Of a stretch of DNA of 19,403 nt, positions 1 through 8,085 are shown one piece after another (the first letter of the stretch is position 1; each line of letters begins with the position of its first letter). The notes under the pieces are model-generated. The model searched no databases. It was not told where the DNA came from and saw only the letters and a program-made list of their open reading frames with translations. The stretch is from contig DAOUGD010000262.1 of the NCBI GenBank assembly GCA_034429475.1, positions 1-19,403 on the forward strand. The letters are read 5' to 3'. The stretch comes from JAKQHY01 sp034429475 (GTDB lineage Bacteria > Chloroflexota > Anaerolineae > B4-G1 > SLSP01). A program made the position numbers and the translations under genes.

Positions 1-59
1 CCGCGCGTAGCGCGGCAACGAAAAATCACCCCTAAGACAATCCACTCTGGTTTTAAGGT

Positions 60-88
60 AGAGATTGCCGGGATGAATCCCAATCTCT
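60..88. repeat. Imperfect hairpin in the mop leader
   Basis: An 8-bp perfect stem (60-67 with 81-88) encloses a smaller 3-bp stem (71-73 with 78-80). It ends 16 bases before the strong ribosome binding site of the aldehyde oxidoreductase gene. No T-run follows, so it is a poor intrinsic terminator. A second small hairpin (6-bp stem, 3-base loop) lies at 1-15. Either could be the tail of a leader element or the end of an upstream gene that lies outside the window. No promoter was convincing in 1-116. Confidence 0.35.
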
Positions 89-116
89 ATTCACTATTTC
101 TTACAGGAGGCACTTT

Positions 117-2840
117 ATGCAGAAGAAGAAATTAGTCGTCAATGGAATTTCCAGGACCCTCATCGTAGACCCCGAAGCATCGTTGGCTTCGGTGCTGCGG
201 GAGCAACTGGGGCTGACCGGAACGAAGGTCGGCTGTGGCGCCGGGCAGTGCGGCGCGTGCTCGGTCATCATGGACGGGAAGCTCATCCGCTCGTGCATCA
301 CCAAGATGAAGCGCGTTCCGGAGGAGGCGCACATCATCACCGTTGAGGGCGTCGGCGCGCCGGATACGATGCACGCCATCCAACTGGCGTTCGTCGCCCA
401 CGGCGCGGCGCAGTGCGGATTCTGCACCCCCGGCTTCGTCGTCTCGGCCAAGGCGCTGCTCGATCAGAACGGCAGCCCCACCCGCAAGGAAGTCCGCGAC
501 TGGTTCCAGAAGAACCGCAACGTCTGCCGCTGCAACGGCTACAAGCCCTACGTGGACGCCGTGATGGACGCCGCCCGCGTGCTACGCGGCGAGATGACGA
601 TGCAGGAACTGGCTTTCAAACTGCCGGCCGATGGCAAAGTCTGGGGGAGTAAGCTCCCGCGCCCGTCCGCCGTCCCCAAAGTCACCGGGACGTGGGATTA
701 CGGCGCCGACATGGGCCTCAAGATGCCGCCGGGCACGCTGCAACTGGCGCTCGTCCAGGCGGAAGTTTCCCACGCCAACATCCTGGGCATTGACACGGCC
801 GAAGCGGAGACTATGCCCGGCGTCTACAAAGTCGTCACCGCCAAGGATGTGAAGGGCAAGAACCGCATCACCGGCCTGATCACCTTCCCCACCAACAAGG
901 GCGACGGCTGGGATCGCCCCATCCTCTGCGATAAGAAGGTCTTCCAGTACGGCGACGCCATCGCCATCGTCTGCGCCGACACGGAAGAACACGCCCGCGC
1001 CGCCGCCAAGAAGGTCAAAGTAGACCTGGAAGTCCTGCCCGCCTACATGAGCGCGCCCGCCGCCATGGCCGAGGACGCCATCGAAATCCACCCCGGCACG
1101 CCCAACGTCTACTTCGAGCAGCCCATCGTCAAAGGGGAGGACACCGCCCCCATTGTGAAGCAGGCCGCGCACGTTGTGGAAGGCCGCTACTATCTGCAAC
1201 GTCAGCCCCACCTCACCATCGAGCCGGACGTCGGCCTCGCCTACTTCGACGAAGAAGGCCGCCTGACCATCCATTCCAAGTCCATCGGCATCCACCTGCA
1301 CCACGCGATGATCGCGCCGGGCCTGGGCGTCGAACCGGGTAAGCTGCGCCTCGTGCAGAACAACGCCGGCGGCACCTTCGGCTACAAGTTCAGCCCCACG
1401 ATGGAAGCGCTGCTCGGCGTCGCCGCGCTGGCGACCGGCCGCCCGGTAGTTCTCAAGTACGACTACAAGCAGCACATCACCTACACCGGCAAGCGCTCGC
1501 CGTTCTTCGTTGACCTCAAGCTGGCCGCCGACAAGGACGGCAAGTTGCTGGCGATGGAGAGCGACTGGACGGTGGATCACGGCCCGTATTCCGAGTTCGG
1601 CGACCTGCTGACGCTGCGCGGCGCGCAGTACATCGGCGCGGGCTACAACATCCCTAACATCCGCGGCCTGGGCCGGACGGTCTGCACCAACCACGCCTGG
1701 GGGTCCGCCTTCCGCGCCTACGGTTCACCGCAGGCCTTCCTGGCTTCGGAAAGCCTGATGGACGAGCTGGCCGAGAAGATGGGAATGGATCCGCTGGAAT
1801 TGCGCTACAAGAACGTCTACCGCCAGGGGTCTACAACGCCCACCGGGCAAGACCCGGAGGTTTACACCCTGCCCGCTCTGATTGACGCCGTCCGCCCGGC
1901 CTACGAGGCCGCCAAGAAGCACGCGGCGGCAGCCTCGACGCCGGAGGTCAAGCGCGGCGTCGGCGTCTCCATCGGCATCTACGGCTGCGGCCTGGATGGC
2001 GCGGACGGTTCGGCGGCGGACATCGAACTGACGCCCACCGGCGTCATCGTTTACGACAGTTGGGAGGATCACGGCCAGGGTGCAGACGCGGGATCGCTTG
2101 GCACGGCCCACGAGGGACTGCGCCCGTTGGGGATTCGCCCGGAGCAGATCAAACTGGTGAAGAACGACACCGCTCTCACCCCGGTCAGCGGGCCGGCGGG
2201 CGGCAGCCGCTCCCAGGTGATGACCGGCAACGCCATCAAGAATGCCTGCGATAAGTTGTTGGCTGCCATGCAGAAACCGGACGGCACGTTCCGCACCTAC
2301 GACGAGATGGTGGCCGAGGGCCTGCCGCTGCGCTACGAGGGCAAGTGGGCCGCTGTGATGAACAGTAACTGCGACGCCAAGACCGCGCAGGGCAAGCCGT
2401 TTGCCGTCTACATGTACGGCGCCTTCGTGGCCGAAGTCGCCGTAGAGGTCAAGACCGGCAAGACCCAAGTGGAAAAGATGACCGTGGCCGCCGACATCGG
2501 TAAGATCAACAACCGCCTGGTGGTGGACGGCCAGATCTACGGCGGTGTGGCGCAGGGCATCGGCCTGGCGCTCTCCGAGGACTTTGAAGACCTGGAGAAG
2601 CACACCAGCATGGTCGCCTGCGGCATCCCGGAGGCCAGGGACATCCCGGACGCCTTCGACATCATCTACATCGAGACCCCGCGCGAGAACGGCCCGTTCG
2701 GCGCAGCCGGCGTCGGCGAACTGCCGCTCACCTCGCCGCATGTCGCCATCGTCAACGCCATCGCCAACGCCACCGGCGTCCGCATCCGCGCCTTGCCTGC
2801 CCTGCCGGAGAAAGTCCTGGCCGGGTTGAAGGCGAAGTAA
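117..2840 (+). CDS. mop: Molybdenum aldehyde oxidoreductase, Mop type
   Basis: Oxidises aldehydes to carboxylic acids with water as oxygen donor; a cytosolic xanthine-oxidase-family enzyme without the FAD domain. It is 907 aa, the same length as the Desulfovibrio gigas enzyme, and I recognise long near-identical stretches. The N-terminal plant-type [2Fe-2S] domain has C40, C45, C48 and C60; the helical second [2Fe-2S] domain has C100, C103, C137 and C139. The Moco-binding domains follow, with GGTFGYKF and a C-terminal GVGELP motif whose E868 corresponds to the catalytic glutamate (E869 in D. gigas). The ATG at 117 has an ideal AGGAGG at 105-110. It is the first gene of the locus, followed by an electron-transfer protein. 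In D. gigas the cofactor is molybdopterin cytosine dinucleotide; I infer the same here. Physiological substrate unknown. Confidence 0.96.
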   Translation: MQKKKLVVNGISRTLIVDPEASLASVLREQLGLTGTKVGCGAGQCGACSVIMDGKLIRSCITKMKRVPEEAHIITVEGVGAPDTMHAIQLAFVAHGAAQCGFCTPGFVVSAKALLDQNGSPTRKEVRDWFQKNRNVCRCNGYKPYVDAVMDAARVLRGEMTMQELAFKLPADGKVWGSKLPRPSAVPKVTGTWDYGADMGLKMPPGTLQLALVQAEVSHANILGIDTAEAETMPGVYKVVTAKDVKGKNRITGLITFPTNKGDGWDRPILCDKKVFQYGDAIAIVCADTEEHARAAAKKVKVDLEVLPAYMSAPAAMAEDAIEIHPGTPNVYFEQPIVKGEDTAPIVKQAAHVVEGRYYLQRQPHLTIEPDVGLAYFDEEGRLTIHSKSIGIHLHHAMIAPGLGVEPGKLRLVQNNAGGTFGYKFSPTMEALLGVAALATGRPVVLKYDYKQHITYTGKRSPFFVDLKLAADKDGKLLAMESDWTVDHGPYSEFGDLLTLRGAQYIGAGYNIPNIRGLGRTVCTNHAWGSAFRAYGSPQAFLASESLMDELAEKMGMDPLELRYKNVYRQGSTTPTGQDPEVYTLPALIDAVRPAYEAAKKHAAAASTPEVKRGVGVSIGIYGCGLDGADGSAADIELTPTGVIVYDSWEDHGQGADAGSLGTAHEGLRPLGIRPEQIKLVKNDTALTPVSGPAGGSRSQVMTGNAIKNACDKLLAAMQKPDGTFRTYDEMVAEGLPLRYEGKWAAVMNSNCDAKTAQGKPFAVYMYGAFVAEVAVEVKTGKTQVEKMTVAADIGKINNRLVVDGQIYGGVAQGIGLALSEDFEDLEKHTSMVACGIPEARDIPDAFDIIYIETPRENGPFGAAGVGELPLTSPHVAIVNAIANATGVRIRALPALPEKVLAGLKAK

Positions 2841-2852
2841 AACGTAAAGCGC

Positions 2853-2928
2853 GAAACGTAAAACGTAATGCGTAATTCGTAAGATTACGCATTATGTTTT
2901 ACTTATTACGTTTTACGCATTACGTTTC
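2853..2928. repeat. Intergenic palindromic repeat (GTAAAACGTAATGCGTAA family)
   Basis: The mop-to-flavoprotein spacer is built almost wholly from variants of one 18-mer. Copy 2858-2875 is the inverse of 2885-2902 with a single mismatch (a G-U pair in RNA), giving an 18-bp stem with a 9-base loop. A further inverted copy lies at about 2905-2928. AACGTAA-like heptamers recur throughout. It could slow or terminate transcription between the two genes or protect the mop mRNA end, but no T-run follows. It looks like a genomic repeat family rather than a gene-specific element. Confidence 0.75.
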
Positions 2929-2945
2929 ATTCCCCGCGAGGCGCT

Positions 2946-5300
2946 ATGGATCAAGAACAACTGCGCAATTTGGAAGCCCAATGTATCCAGGAGCACGCGC
3001 CGCCCTGTTCCGCCGCCTGTCCCCTGCACGTAGACGTGCGCGGCGTGCTGGCCGCGCTGGCCCGCGACGATTTCGACGCCGCCCTGCAACTCCTCGTCAA
3101 GCGACTGCCCTTCCCCGCCCTCATCGGGCGCGTGTGCGAACAACCTTGCCGCGCCGTCTGCCATCGCCGTGGCCTGGGCGGCGCGCTGAGCATCGCCGCA
3201 CTGGAACGCGCCTGCGCCGACTTCGGTGCGCTCAAAGCCCCGCCCCGCGTCCCACGCCGGGGCAAGCGCATCGCCGTAGTCGGCGGCGGCTTGAGCGGCA
3301 TCACCGCCGCTTTCGATTTGACGCGCAAGGGCTACAGCGTCACGCTCTTCGAGGCGACGGATCGCGTTGGCGGGCGCTTGTGGGAGACGGACGAGGCGAC
3401 TTTGCCCCGCGACCTGCTCACGGCGGAACTCGAAGCCGCGCTGCAAGGCGTGGAAATGCGGCTGAACACCCCCATAGACGCCGCCGCCCTGACCGCCCTC
3501 CGCGCCGACTTCGACGCCGTTTATCTTGGCGTCGGAACCGGCCCAAACGCCGCTTTTGCGGCAGAACTGGCGCAATCCACAGACCCCATCACCTTCGCCA
3601 CACCCCAAGACGGCCTCTTCGCCGGCGGACGCGCCATCCACCGCAGAGACGCGGAGGACGCAGAACTTCTCCCCAATCCCCCTACTCCCTACTCCCTACT
3701 CCCTACTCCCTTCATCACCTCCGTCTCCACCGGCCGCCGTGCCGCCCTTTCCATAGACCGTTTCCTGCAAAAAGCCTCGCTCACCGCCTCACGTGATAAC
3801 GAAGGGGCGTACACCACCCGGCTCTGCGTCAACCTGGAAGGCGTCGCGCCCGCCCCCCTCATCCCAATGGCGACGCCCGAACAAGGCTACACCCGCGCCG
3901 AGGCCGCCGCCGAGGCCGCGCGCTGTCTCCAATGCGAGTGTATGGAGTGCGTCAAGGTCTGCGCGTACCTGGAGCATTACGGCAGTTATCCCAAGCAGTA
4001 CGTGCGGCAGATTTACAACAACCTGTCCATCGTGATGGGCGAGCGGCGCTTCAACACCCTCATCAACTCGTGCAGCCTGTGCGGATTGTGCGGCGCAGTC
4101 TGCCCCGAAGGGCTGGATATGGCGCCGGTATGCCGCGAGGCGCGCCAGACGATGGTGGCGCAAAATCGGATGCCGCCCTCGGCGCACGACTTCGCGCTGC
4201 GCGACATGGCTTTCAGCAACGGGCCGCTGGCAACGTTGGCGCGTCACGCACCCGGCAGCGATCACTCCGACACCATTTTCTTCCCCGGCTGCCAGCTCAG
4301 CGCGTCTGCGCCGGAGCACGTCGAAAAGCTGTACGCTCATCTGCGCGACAGGCTGCCCAACGTGGGGCTGATGCTCCGCTGCTGCGGCGCTCCCGCCGAC
4401 TGGGCCGGGCGCACCGACCTCTTCGCGGCGGCGCTGGCCGACTTCCACGCCGACTATGAACGTCTGGGAAATCCCAAAATGATTCTGGCGTGTTCGACGT
4501 GTTACCAAATGTTCAAGCAGCACTTGCCGGACGTTGAAATCGTCTCATTGTGGAATCTGCTGGACGACATCGGCCTGCCGGACACGGTGCGGCAAGTCCC
4601 CGCCGCCGCCCTCGCGCTCCACGATCCCTGCACCACCCGCTACGAATCCGCCATCCAGGACAGCGCCCGAAATGTGCTCTCCACGCTCGACTGTCCCATT
4701 GAAGAACTCCCGCTTTCCCGCGAAAAGACCGAATGTTGCAGCTACGGCGGCCTGATGTGGCTGGCGAACCGTGAGTTGGCGCAGACCGTCGTGCAGCGGC
4801 GCATCGCGGAGCAACCGCTCGACTACGTGACGTACTGCGCCATGTGCCGTGACTTCTTCGCCGACCAGGGCAAGCCCACCCTGCACCTGCTCGACCTGCT
4901 CTACGAGAGCGACCTGACCGCGCGCGCCGCCCGGCCCGGCCCGCGCTTCTCGCAGCGGCACGACAACCGCGCGCAGCTCAAACGTCGCTTGCTCGCCGCG
5001 CTTTGGGAGGAAACCGTGAGTGAACCCCAGTCTATGTCCTTACAGCTATCGGAAGAAGTCGCCGCGCGCGTGGATGGCCGTCTGATTCTCGAAGACGACA
5101 TCCGGCAAGTCATCGCCTACGCCGAGCGCACCGGCAACCGCTTCCGCAATCCCAAGACAGGCCACTATCTCGCCTACTACAAACCCGCCAACGTCACCTA
5201 CTGGGTGGAATACACCCCTGCCGAGACTGGCTTCACCGTCTACAACGCCTATAGCCACCGGATGGAGATTGTGATGCAACCGACGAGTGGCGAACAATAA
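2946..5300 (+). CDS. Flavin/multi-FeS oxidoreductase with dicluster and CCG domains
   Basis: Predicted cytosolic electron-transfer hub for the aldehyde oxidoreductase (784 aa). The N-terminus is GltD-like, with cysteines C13, C21, C25, C64, C68 and C72. An FAD Rossmann motif GGGLSG follows at 113-118. Only about 115 residues separate it from the GLFAGG segment, so the inserted NAD(P)H domain of GltD seems absent. A ferredoxin-like pair of motifs follows (C327/C330/C332/C335/C339 and C376/C379/C382/C386). Then come two CCG domains of the heterodisulfide-reductase type (CC at 479-480 and 597-598), and a C-terminal domain from about residue 700. It matches what I recall as the pyridine nucleotide-disulfide oxidoreductase/dicluster-binding family next to Mop (DVU_1558-like). 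GAGG at 2938-2941 supports the start. Residues about 232-256 are encoded by a repeat insertion. Partner and acceptor are inferred. Confidence 0.85.
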   Translation: MDQEQLRNLEAQCIQEHAPPCSAACPLHVDVRGVLAALARDDFDAALQLLVKRLPFPALIGRVCEQPCRAVCHRRGLGGALSIAALERACADFGALKAPPRVPRRGKRIAVVGGGLSGITAAFDLTRKGYSVTLFEATDRVGGRLWETDEATLPRDLLTAELEAALQGVEMRLNTPIDAAALTALRADFDAVYLGVGTGPNAAFAAELAQSTDPITFATPQDGLFAGGRAIHRRDAEDAELLPNPPTPYSLLPTPFITSVSTGRRAALSIDRFLQKASLTASRDNEGAYTTRLCVNLEGVAPAPLIPMATPEQGYTRAEAAAEAARCLQCECMECVKVCAYLEHYGSYPKQYVRQIYNNLSIVMGERRFNTLINSCSLCGLCGAVCPEGLDMAPVCREARQTMVAQNRMPPSAHDFALRDMAFSNGPLATLARHAPGSDHSDTIFFPGCQLSASAPEHVEKLYAHLRDRLPNVGLMLRCCGAPADWAGRTDLFAAALADFHADYERLGNPKMILACSTCYQMFKQHLPDVEIVSLWNLLDDIGLPDTVRQVPAAALALHDPCTTRYESAIQDSARNVLSTLDCPIEELPLSREKTECCSYGGLMWLANRELAQTVVQRRIAEQPLDYVTYCAMCRDFFADQGKPTLHLLDLLYESDLTARAARPGPRFSQRHDNRAQLKRRLLAALWEETVSEPQSMSLQLSEEVAARVDGRLILEDDIRQVIAYAERTGNRFRNPKTGHYLAYYKPANVTYWVEYTPAETGFTVYNAYSHRMEIVMQPTSGEQ
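3641..3711. repeat. Low-complexity repeat inserted in-frame in the flavoprotein gene
   Basis: Bases 3641-3663 are a CGCAGAG/CGGAGGA-type degenerate repeat. Bases 3682-3709 are four exact head-to-tail copies of the heptamer CTACTCC. The block encodes a proline-rich segment between GLFAGG and the conserved GRRAALSIDRF motif, where GltD-like relatives usually have a short loop. The reading frame is kept open. The composition is typical of intergenic repeats, so I read it as a recent in-frame insertion of about 24 residues. Confidence 0.7.
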
Positions 5301-5356
5301 CGAATGTGGTAATCTTCTCCCTATACGACCAGCCCGACGTGAAAAATGGAGATAAA

Positions 5357-6502
5357 GTGAACAATCATCCTGATGCCAGATTACTACAACCGTTGAAACC
5401 TTTATTGGATAATCAAGACGTAACCGAGATTGTGGTGGATGGGTTTGAACGAGTCTATGTGAGGCGACATGGTAAACTCGAAGACGTGCCTTCCCCCTTT
5501 CGTAATCAAGAGCACTTGATGCAAGTCATCAATGACCTGCTCGAAGCTCTAGACCGGCAGGTTAATAGAACTCTTCCGCTGGTAAATGTGCGTTTGCCTG
5601 ATGGCTCGTGGGTCAATGTGGTGTTACCTCCTGTCGCAGCAACAGGGGCAGTGATGACCATTCAAAGGTTTCCTCAACTCGCATGGATTGATGAAGATTG
5701 GGGCCGCTTCGGGGCAAGCAGTGAGGATAACAGCAGTAAGTTTCTTGAAGCTTGCATTCGCGCTCGGGTCAACATCGTGGTTTCAGGTAGCGTGGAAGCG
5801 GGAAGGACCATGTTATTGAACATCCTTGCGGGTATGATGCCTGATGATGAATGCAGTGTCGTCATTGAAGATAGGGCTGAATTAGTCTTACCGCAACGCC
5901 ATTGCACCAGGTTAGTGGCTTCCTCATTGGATGTCAGAGTTGAACAGCGGGATCTGGTGTTGAATGCTTTGCGAATGCGGCCTGATAGAGTTGTCATCAA
6001 AGAGGCGAAAGGCAGCGAGATATTCGACCTGATTTGTGCCATGAATGCGGGGTATGGTTCTGGTCGGAAGGCAGTTCAAAATTCTAAATTGGAGCGTGAC
6101 CTCCTCCATGCGATGAGTGCGGGGCATGATGGTATCTTGATGGGCGTAAATGCATCCAGTCCTCAGGAAGCGTTGATCCGGCTGGAGATGATGGCAGCCC
6201 TGGCTAACCCACCAGTTTCACCCGTATGGATGCGTCAGCAAATTGTATCTGCTATTGACCTGGTTGTGCATACGGCGCGTATGCGTGATGGATTCTGTAG
6301 GATTATCAGCATAACAGAAGTATCAGGCTTGCACGAGGATACCCCTGTGCTTTCGGACATCTTCAGGTTTCAGCAAACGGGATTTGAAGGAAAGATAGTG
6401 CTTGGGCAAGTGGCCCCTACAGGCCAGATACCTTGTTTATTAGATCGCATTAGAGGAACAGTCATTGCTCCGCCATCCAATCTTTTCAACTCACCCCTGT
6501 AG
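5357..6502 (+). CDS. CpaF/TadA-like secretion ATPase with degenerate motifs
   Basis: Belongs to the CpaF (Tad pilus/type II-IV secretion) ATPase family by its LNALRMRPDR segment, IEDRAEL box and C-terminal IRLEMM/VVHTARMRDG regions. Several catalytic positions deviate. The P-loop reads GSVEAGRT, with arginine R150 replacing the Walker A lysine. The usual GEVRG reads KEAKG. The usual TIHANS box reads GVNASS, so the conserved histidine is lost. Around 6039-6128 an extra segment separates AMNAGYG from AMSAGHDG, which looks like a partial internal duplication. Start: GTG 5357 has GGAG at 5348-5351; an in-frame GTG at 5306 adds 17 residues but lacks a ribosome binding site. GC content is visibly below that of both neighbours and no other Tad genes are present. 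It is probably an acquired gene with impaired ATPase activity or a new role. Function unknown. Confidence 0.75.
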   Translation: MNNHPDARLLQPLKPLLDNQDVTEIVVDGFERVYVRRHGKLEDVPSPFRNQEHLMQVINDLLEALDRQVNRTLPLVNVRLPDGSWVNVVLPPVAATGAVMTIQRFPQLAWIDEDWGRFGASSEDNSSKFLEACIRARVNIVVSGSVEAGRTMLLNILAGMMPDDECSVVIEDRAELVLPQRHCTRLVASSLDVRVEQRDLVLNALRMRPDRVVIKEAKGSEIFDLICAMNAGYGSGRKAVQNSKLERDLLHAMSAGHDGILMGVNASSPQEALIRLEMMAALANPPVSPVWMRQQIVSAIDLVVHTARMRDGFCRIISITEVSGLHEDTPVLSDIFRFQQTGFEGKIVLGQVAPTGQIPCLLDRIRGTVIAPPSNLFNSPL

Positions 6503-6563
6503 GTGGATTGATCCATTCTAACGACTACGCGACTATCCAACTTTTGACTTTCAGGAGACTTTT

Positions 6564-6776
6564 ATGAATGATACAGTTTCTGCCGGGGACTTGCCCTCCT
6601 GGACTTGCGCCCGGTGCGGCGAACCGCTCACGCAGGGCAAAATTGAGATCGCCTACCTGGGCAGCGCGTTTCCGGTGGACTTGTGGCACTGTTCCACCTG
6701 CGGCCTGGTGCTGATCCCCGAAGAGTTGGCCCTGGGGCGGATGCTGGAAGTCGAAAAGATGTTGGAGGACAAGTAA
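6564..6776 (+). CDS. Small two-CxxC redox protein (DVU_1557-like)
   Basis: A 70-aa protein with two CxxC pairs, C15/C18 and C43/C46, spaced like a zinc ribbon or rubredoxin-like metal site. A hydrophobic, acidic helical C-terminus follows. No signal peptide or membrane segment. The position between the flavoprotein and the methyltransferase matches the DVU_1557 family redox protein of Mop loci (recalled). AGGAG at 6553-6557 supports the ATG at 6564. It may bind iron and carry electrons, or bind zinc and scaffold; the sequence does not decide. It restores the high-GC composition after the CpaF-like insertion, and it ends just before the methyltransferase start. Confidence 0.8.
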   Translation: MNDTVSAGDLPSWTCARCGEPLTQGKIEIAYLGSAFPVDLWHCSTCGLVLIPEELALGRMLEVEKMLEDK

Positions 6777-6781
6777 CTCCG

Positions 6782-7537
6782 GTGGTCGAGGCCTGCCGCG
6801 TTTACGAACAGCCCGCGCTGCGGCAAGTCGCCGGCGACGTGCTCCGGCCCGGCGGCCTGGCCCTCACGCGCCACGCGCTGACCGTCGCGGAACTGCCGCG
6901 CGGCGCGCGCGTGCTGGATTTGGGCTGCGGCGTCGGCGCAACGGCGGCGACCTGCCGCGCCGAGTTCGACCTGGACGCTGTGGGTCTCGATGTCTCCGCC
7001 AAAATGCTCGTGGAAGCGCACGAGCAGCATCCCGCCTTGCCGTTGGTACAAGCGCCAGGTGCGCGGCTGCCCTTCGGCGACGGCGCGGTAGACGCAGTGC
7101 TGGCGGAGTGCGTACTCTCGCTCATGCCCGACCTGGATGCGGCCCTGGCGGACATCCGCCGCGTGCTGCGCGAGGACGGCCTGCTCATCGTCAGCGACCT
7201 CTACGCCCGCGCGCCGGACGGCGTCCCCGACTTGCGCGGCCTGTCGCTCGGCAGTTGCCTGCGTGGCGCGCTCCCCCGCGCCGACTTCGAGACCCGTTTG
7301 ACGGCGCACGGCTTCACGCTTATTCTATGGGAAGACTACACCGAGGCGCTCAAGGCCTTCACCGCCCGCCTCATCTTTGAACATGGCTCCCTGGCGAGCT
7401 TCTGGGGCTGCGCCACCGGCAATCCCGCCGCCGCCGAGCCGATTCAGCAGGCCACAGCGCGCGCCCGGCCAGGCTACTTCCTGGCGTTGGCGCGAAAATT
7501 TTCCAACATGGATGGACAGGATAGACAGGATTTTTAA
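6782..7537 (+). CDS. SAM-dependent class I methyltransferase (DVU_1556-like)
   Basis: A 251-aa Rossmann-fold methyltransferase. Motif I VLDLGCGVGA lies at about 44-53, followed by an acidic GLDVS strand, the motif with ARLPFGDGAVDAV, and a DIRRVLREDGLLIVSDLY strand typical of UbiE-like enzymes. The LRPGGLALTRHAL opening matches the methyltransferase beside radical SAM and Mop genes in Desulfovibrio. I chose GTG 6782 because longer forms overlap the preceding gene; its GGAGG at 6764-6768 is 13 bases away, so the start is not certain. The final ten residues, NMDGQDRQDF, are encoded by the left arm of the palindromic repeat at 7505-7570, which also supplies the stop codon, so the natural C-terminus has been replaced or extended. 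Substrate unknown. Confidence 0.83.
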   Translation: MVEACRVYEQPALRQVAGDVLRPGGLALTRHALTVAELPRGARVLDLGCGVGATAATCRAEFDLDAVGLDVSAKMLVEAHEQHPALPLVQAPGARLPFGDGAVDAVLAECVLSLMPDLDAALADIRRVLREDGLLIVSDLYARAPDGVPDLRGLSLGSCLRGALPRADFETRLTAHGFTLILWEDYTEALKAFTARLIFEHGSLASFWGCATGNPAAAEPIQQATARARPGYFLALARKFSNMDGQDRQDF

Positions 7538-7570
7538 GGATATATCCTGTCCATCCTGTCTATCCATGTT
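7505..7570. repeat. 27-bp-stem palindrome, copy A (GGACAGGATAGACAGGAT family)
   Basis: Arms 7505-7531 and 7544-7570 pair over 27 bp with one G-U and one A-C position around a 12-base loop. A close relative lies at 10184-10246. The left arm encodes the tail and stop of the methyltransferase; the right arm ends five bases before the ribosome binding site of the next gene. It could act as an mRNA processing or stabilising hairpin, or be a mobile palindromic element. No T-run follows. Confidence 0.85.
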
Positions 7571-7587
7571 ATTTTAAGGAGGGTACT

Positions 7588-8028
7588 ATGGACGAACTAA
7601 CGATGCGCATTGCCCGCTTCAAACAGCAGGGCTTTTATTGCAGCCAGATTTTGGTGTTGCTGGGGTTGGAATTGCAGGGGAAGGAAGCCCCAGAACTGGT
7701 ACGTGCAATGCATGGGCTGGCCGTCGGCCTCGGTGCGGGAGAGGTGTGCGGCGCGTTGACCGGCGGGGCGGCGCTGCTGGGGCTGTACGCCGGCAGGGGA
7801 CAGGCGGAAGAACTGGAAGACCCGCGCCTCAACGCGATGCTCCAAGCCCTCGTAGGGTGGTTCCACGAGACCTACGGCGCGCCGTTTGGCGGCATCCGCT
7901 GCGCCGAAATCCTGGCGGGCAACCCGCAGAACAAAGTGCGCTGCGGGCAGATGGTGCGCGGCGTCTACGAAAAGGTGCAGGCGTTGCTCCTTGAGAATGG
8001 GTTTGATCCTTATCAGGTGGTAGAATAG
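7588..8028 (+). CDS. C-GCAxxG-C-C family redox protein (DVU_1555-like)
   Basis: A 146-aa member of the C_GCAxxG_C_C family, whose four spaced cysteines are thought to bind a metal or FeS centre. Visible cysteines are C18 (FYCSQ), C54 within EVCGALTGG, C105 and C119. The glycine/alanine-rich central helix (GLAVGLGAGEVCGALTGGAALLG) is typical. It has no signal peptide. A strong AAGGAGGG at 7576-7583 sets the ATG. The order methyltransferase, C-GCAxxG-C-C, then radical SAM is the recalled Desulfovibrio order, except that an unrelated gene lies between this one and the radical SAM gene here. Biochemical role unknown; electron transfer to the radical SAM enzyme is possible. Confidence 0.85.
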   Translation: MDELTMRIARFKQQGFYCSQILVLLGLELQGKEAPELVRAMHGLAVGLGAGEVCGALTGGAALLGLYAGRGQAEELEDPRLNAMLQALVGWFHETYGAPFGGIRCAEILAGNPQNKVRCGQMVRGVYEKVQALLLENGFDPYQVVE

Positions 8029-8085
8029 AACACGAAGATAGGGTTCCTTCATTCAATATCCCATGGGAAAGCACACTTAAAAATT

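Noticed and set aside
2881..3796. 300-codon arginine/proline-rich frame overlapping the flavoprotein gene
   Set aside because: Composition is that of an off-frame GC-rich shadow, and the overlapping frame has well-conserved FeS and FAD motifs.
5306..5356. Upstream GTG start for the CpaF-like gene
   Set aside because: No ribosome binding site; GTG 5357 has GGAG at suitable distance and matches the domain start better.
6683..6781. Longer N-terminus for the methyltransferase starting inside the redox gene
   Set aside because: The extra residues are an out-of-frame reading of the small redox protein and have no family counterpart.
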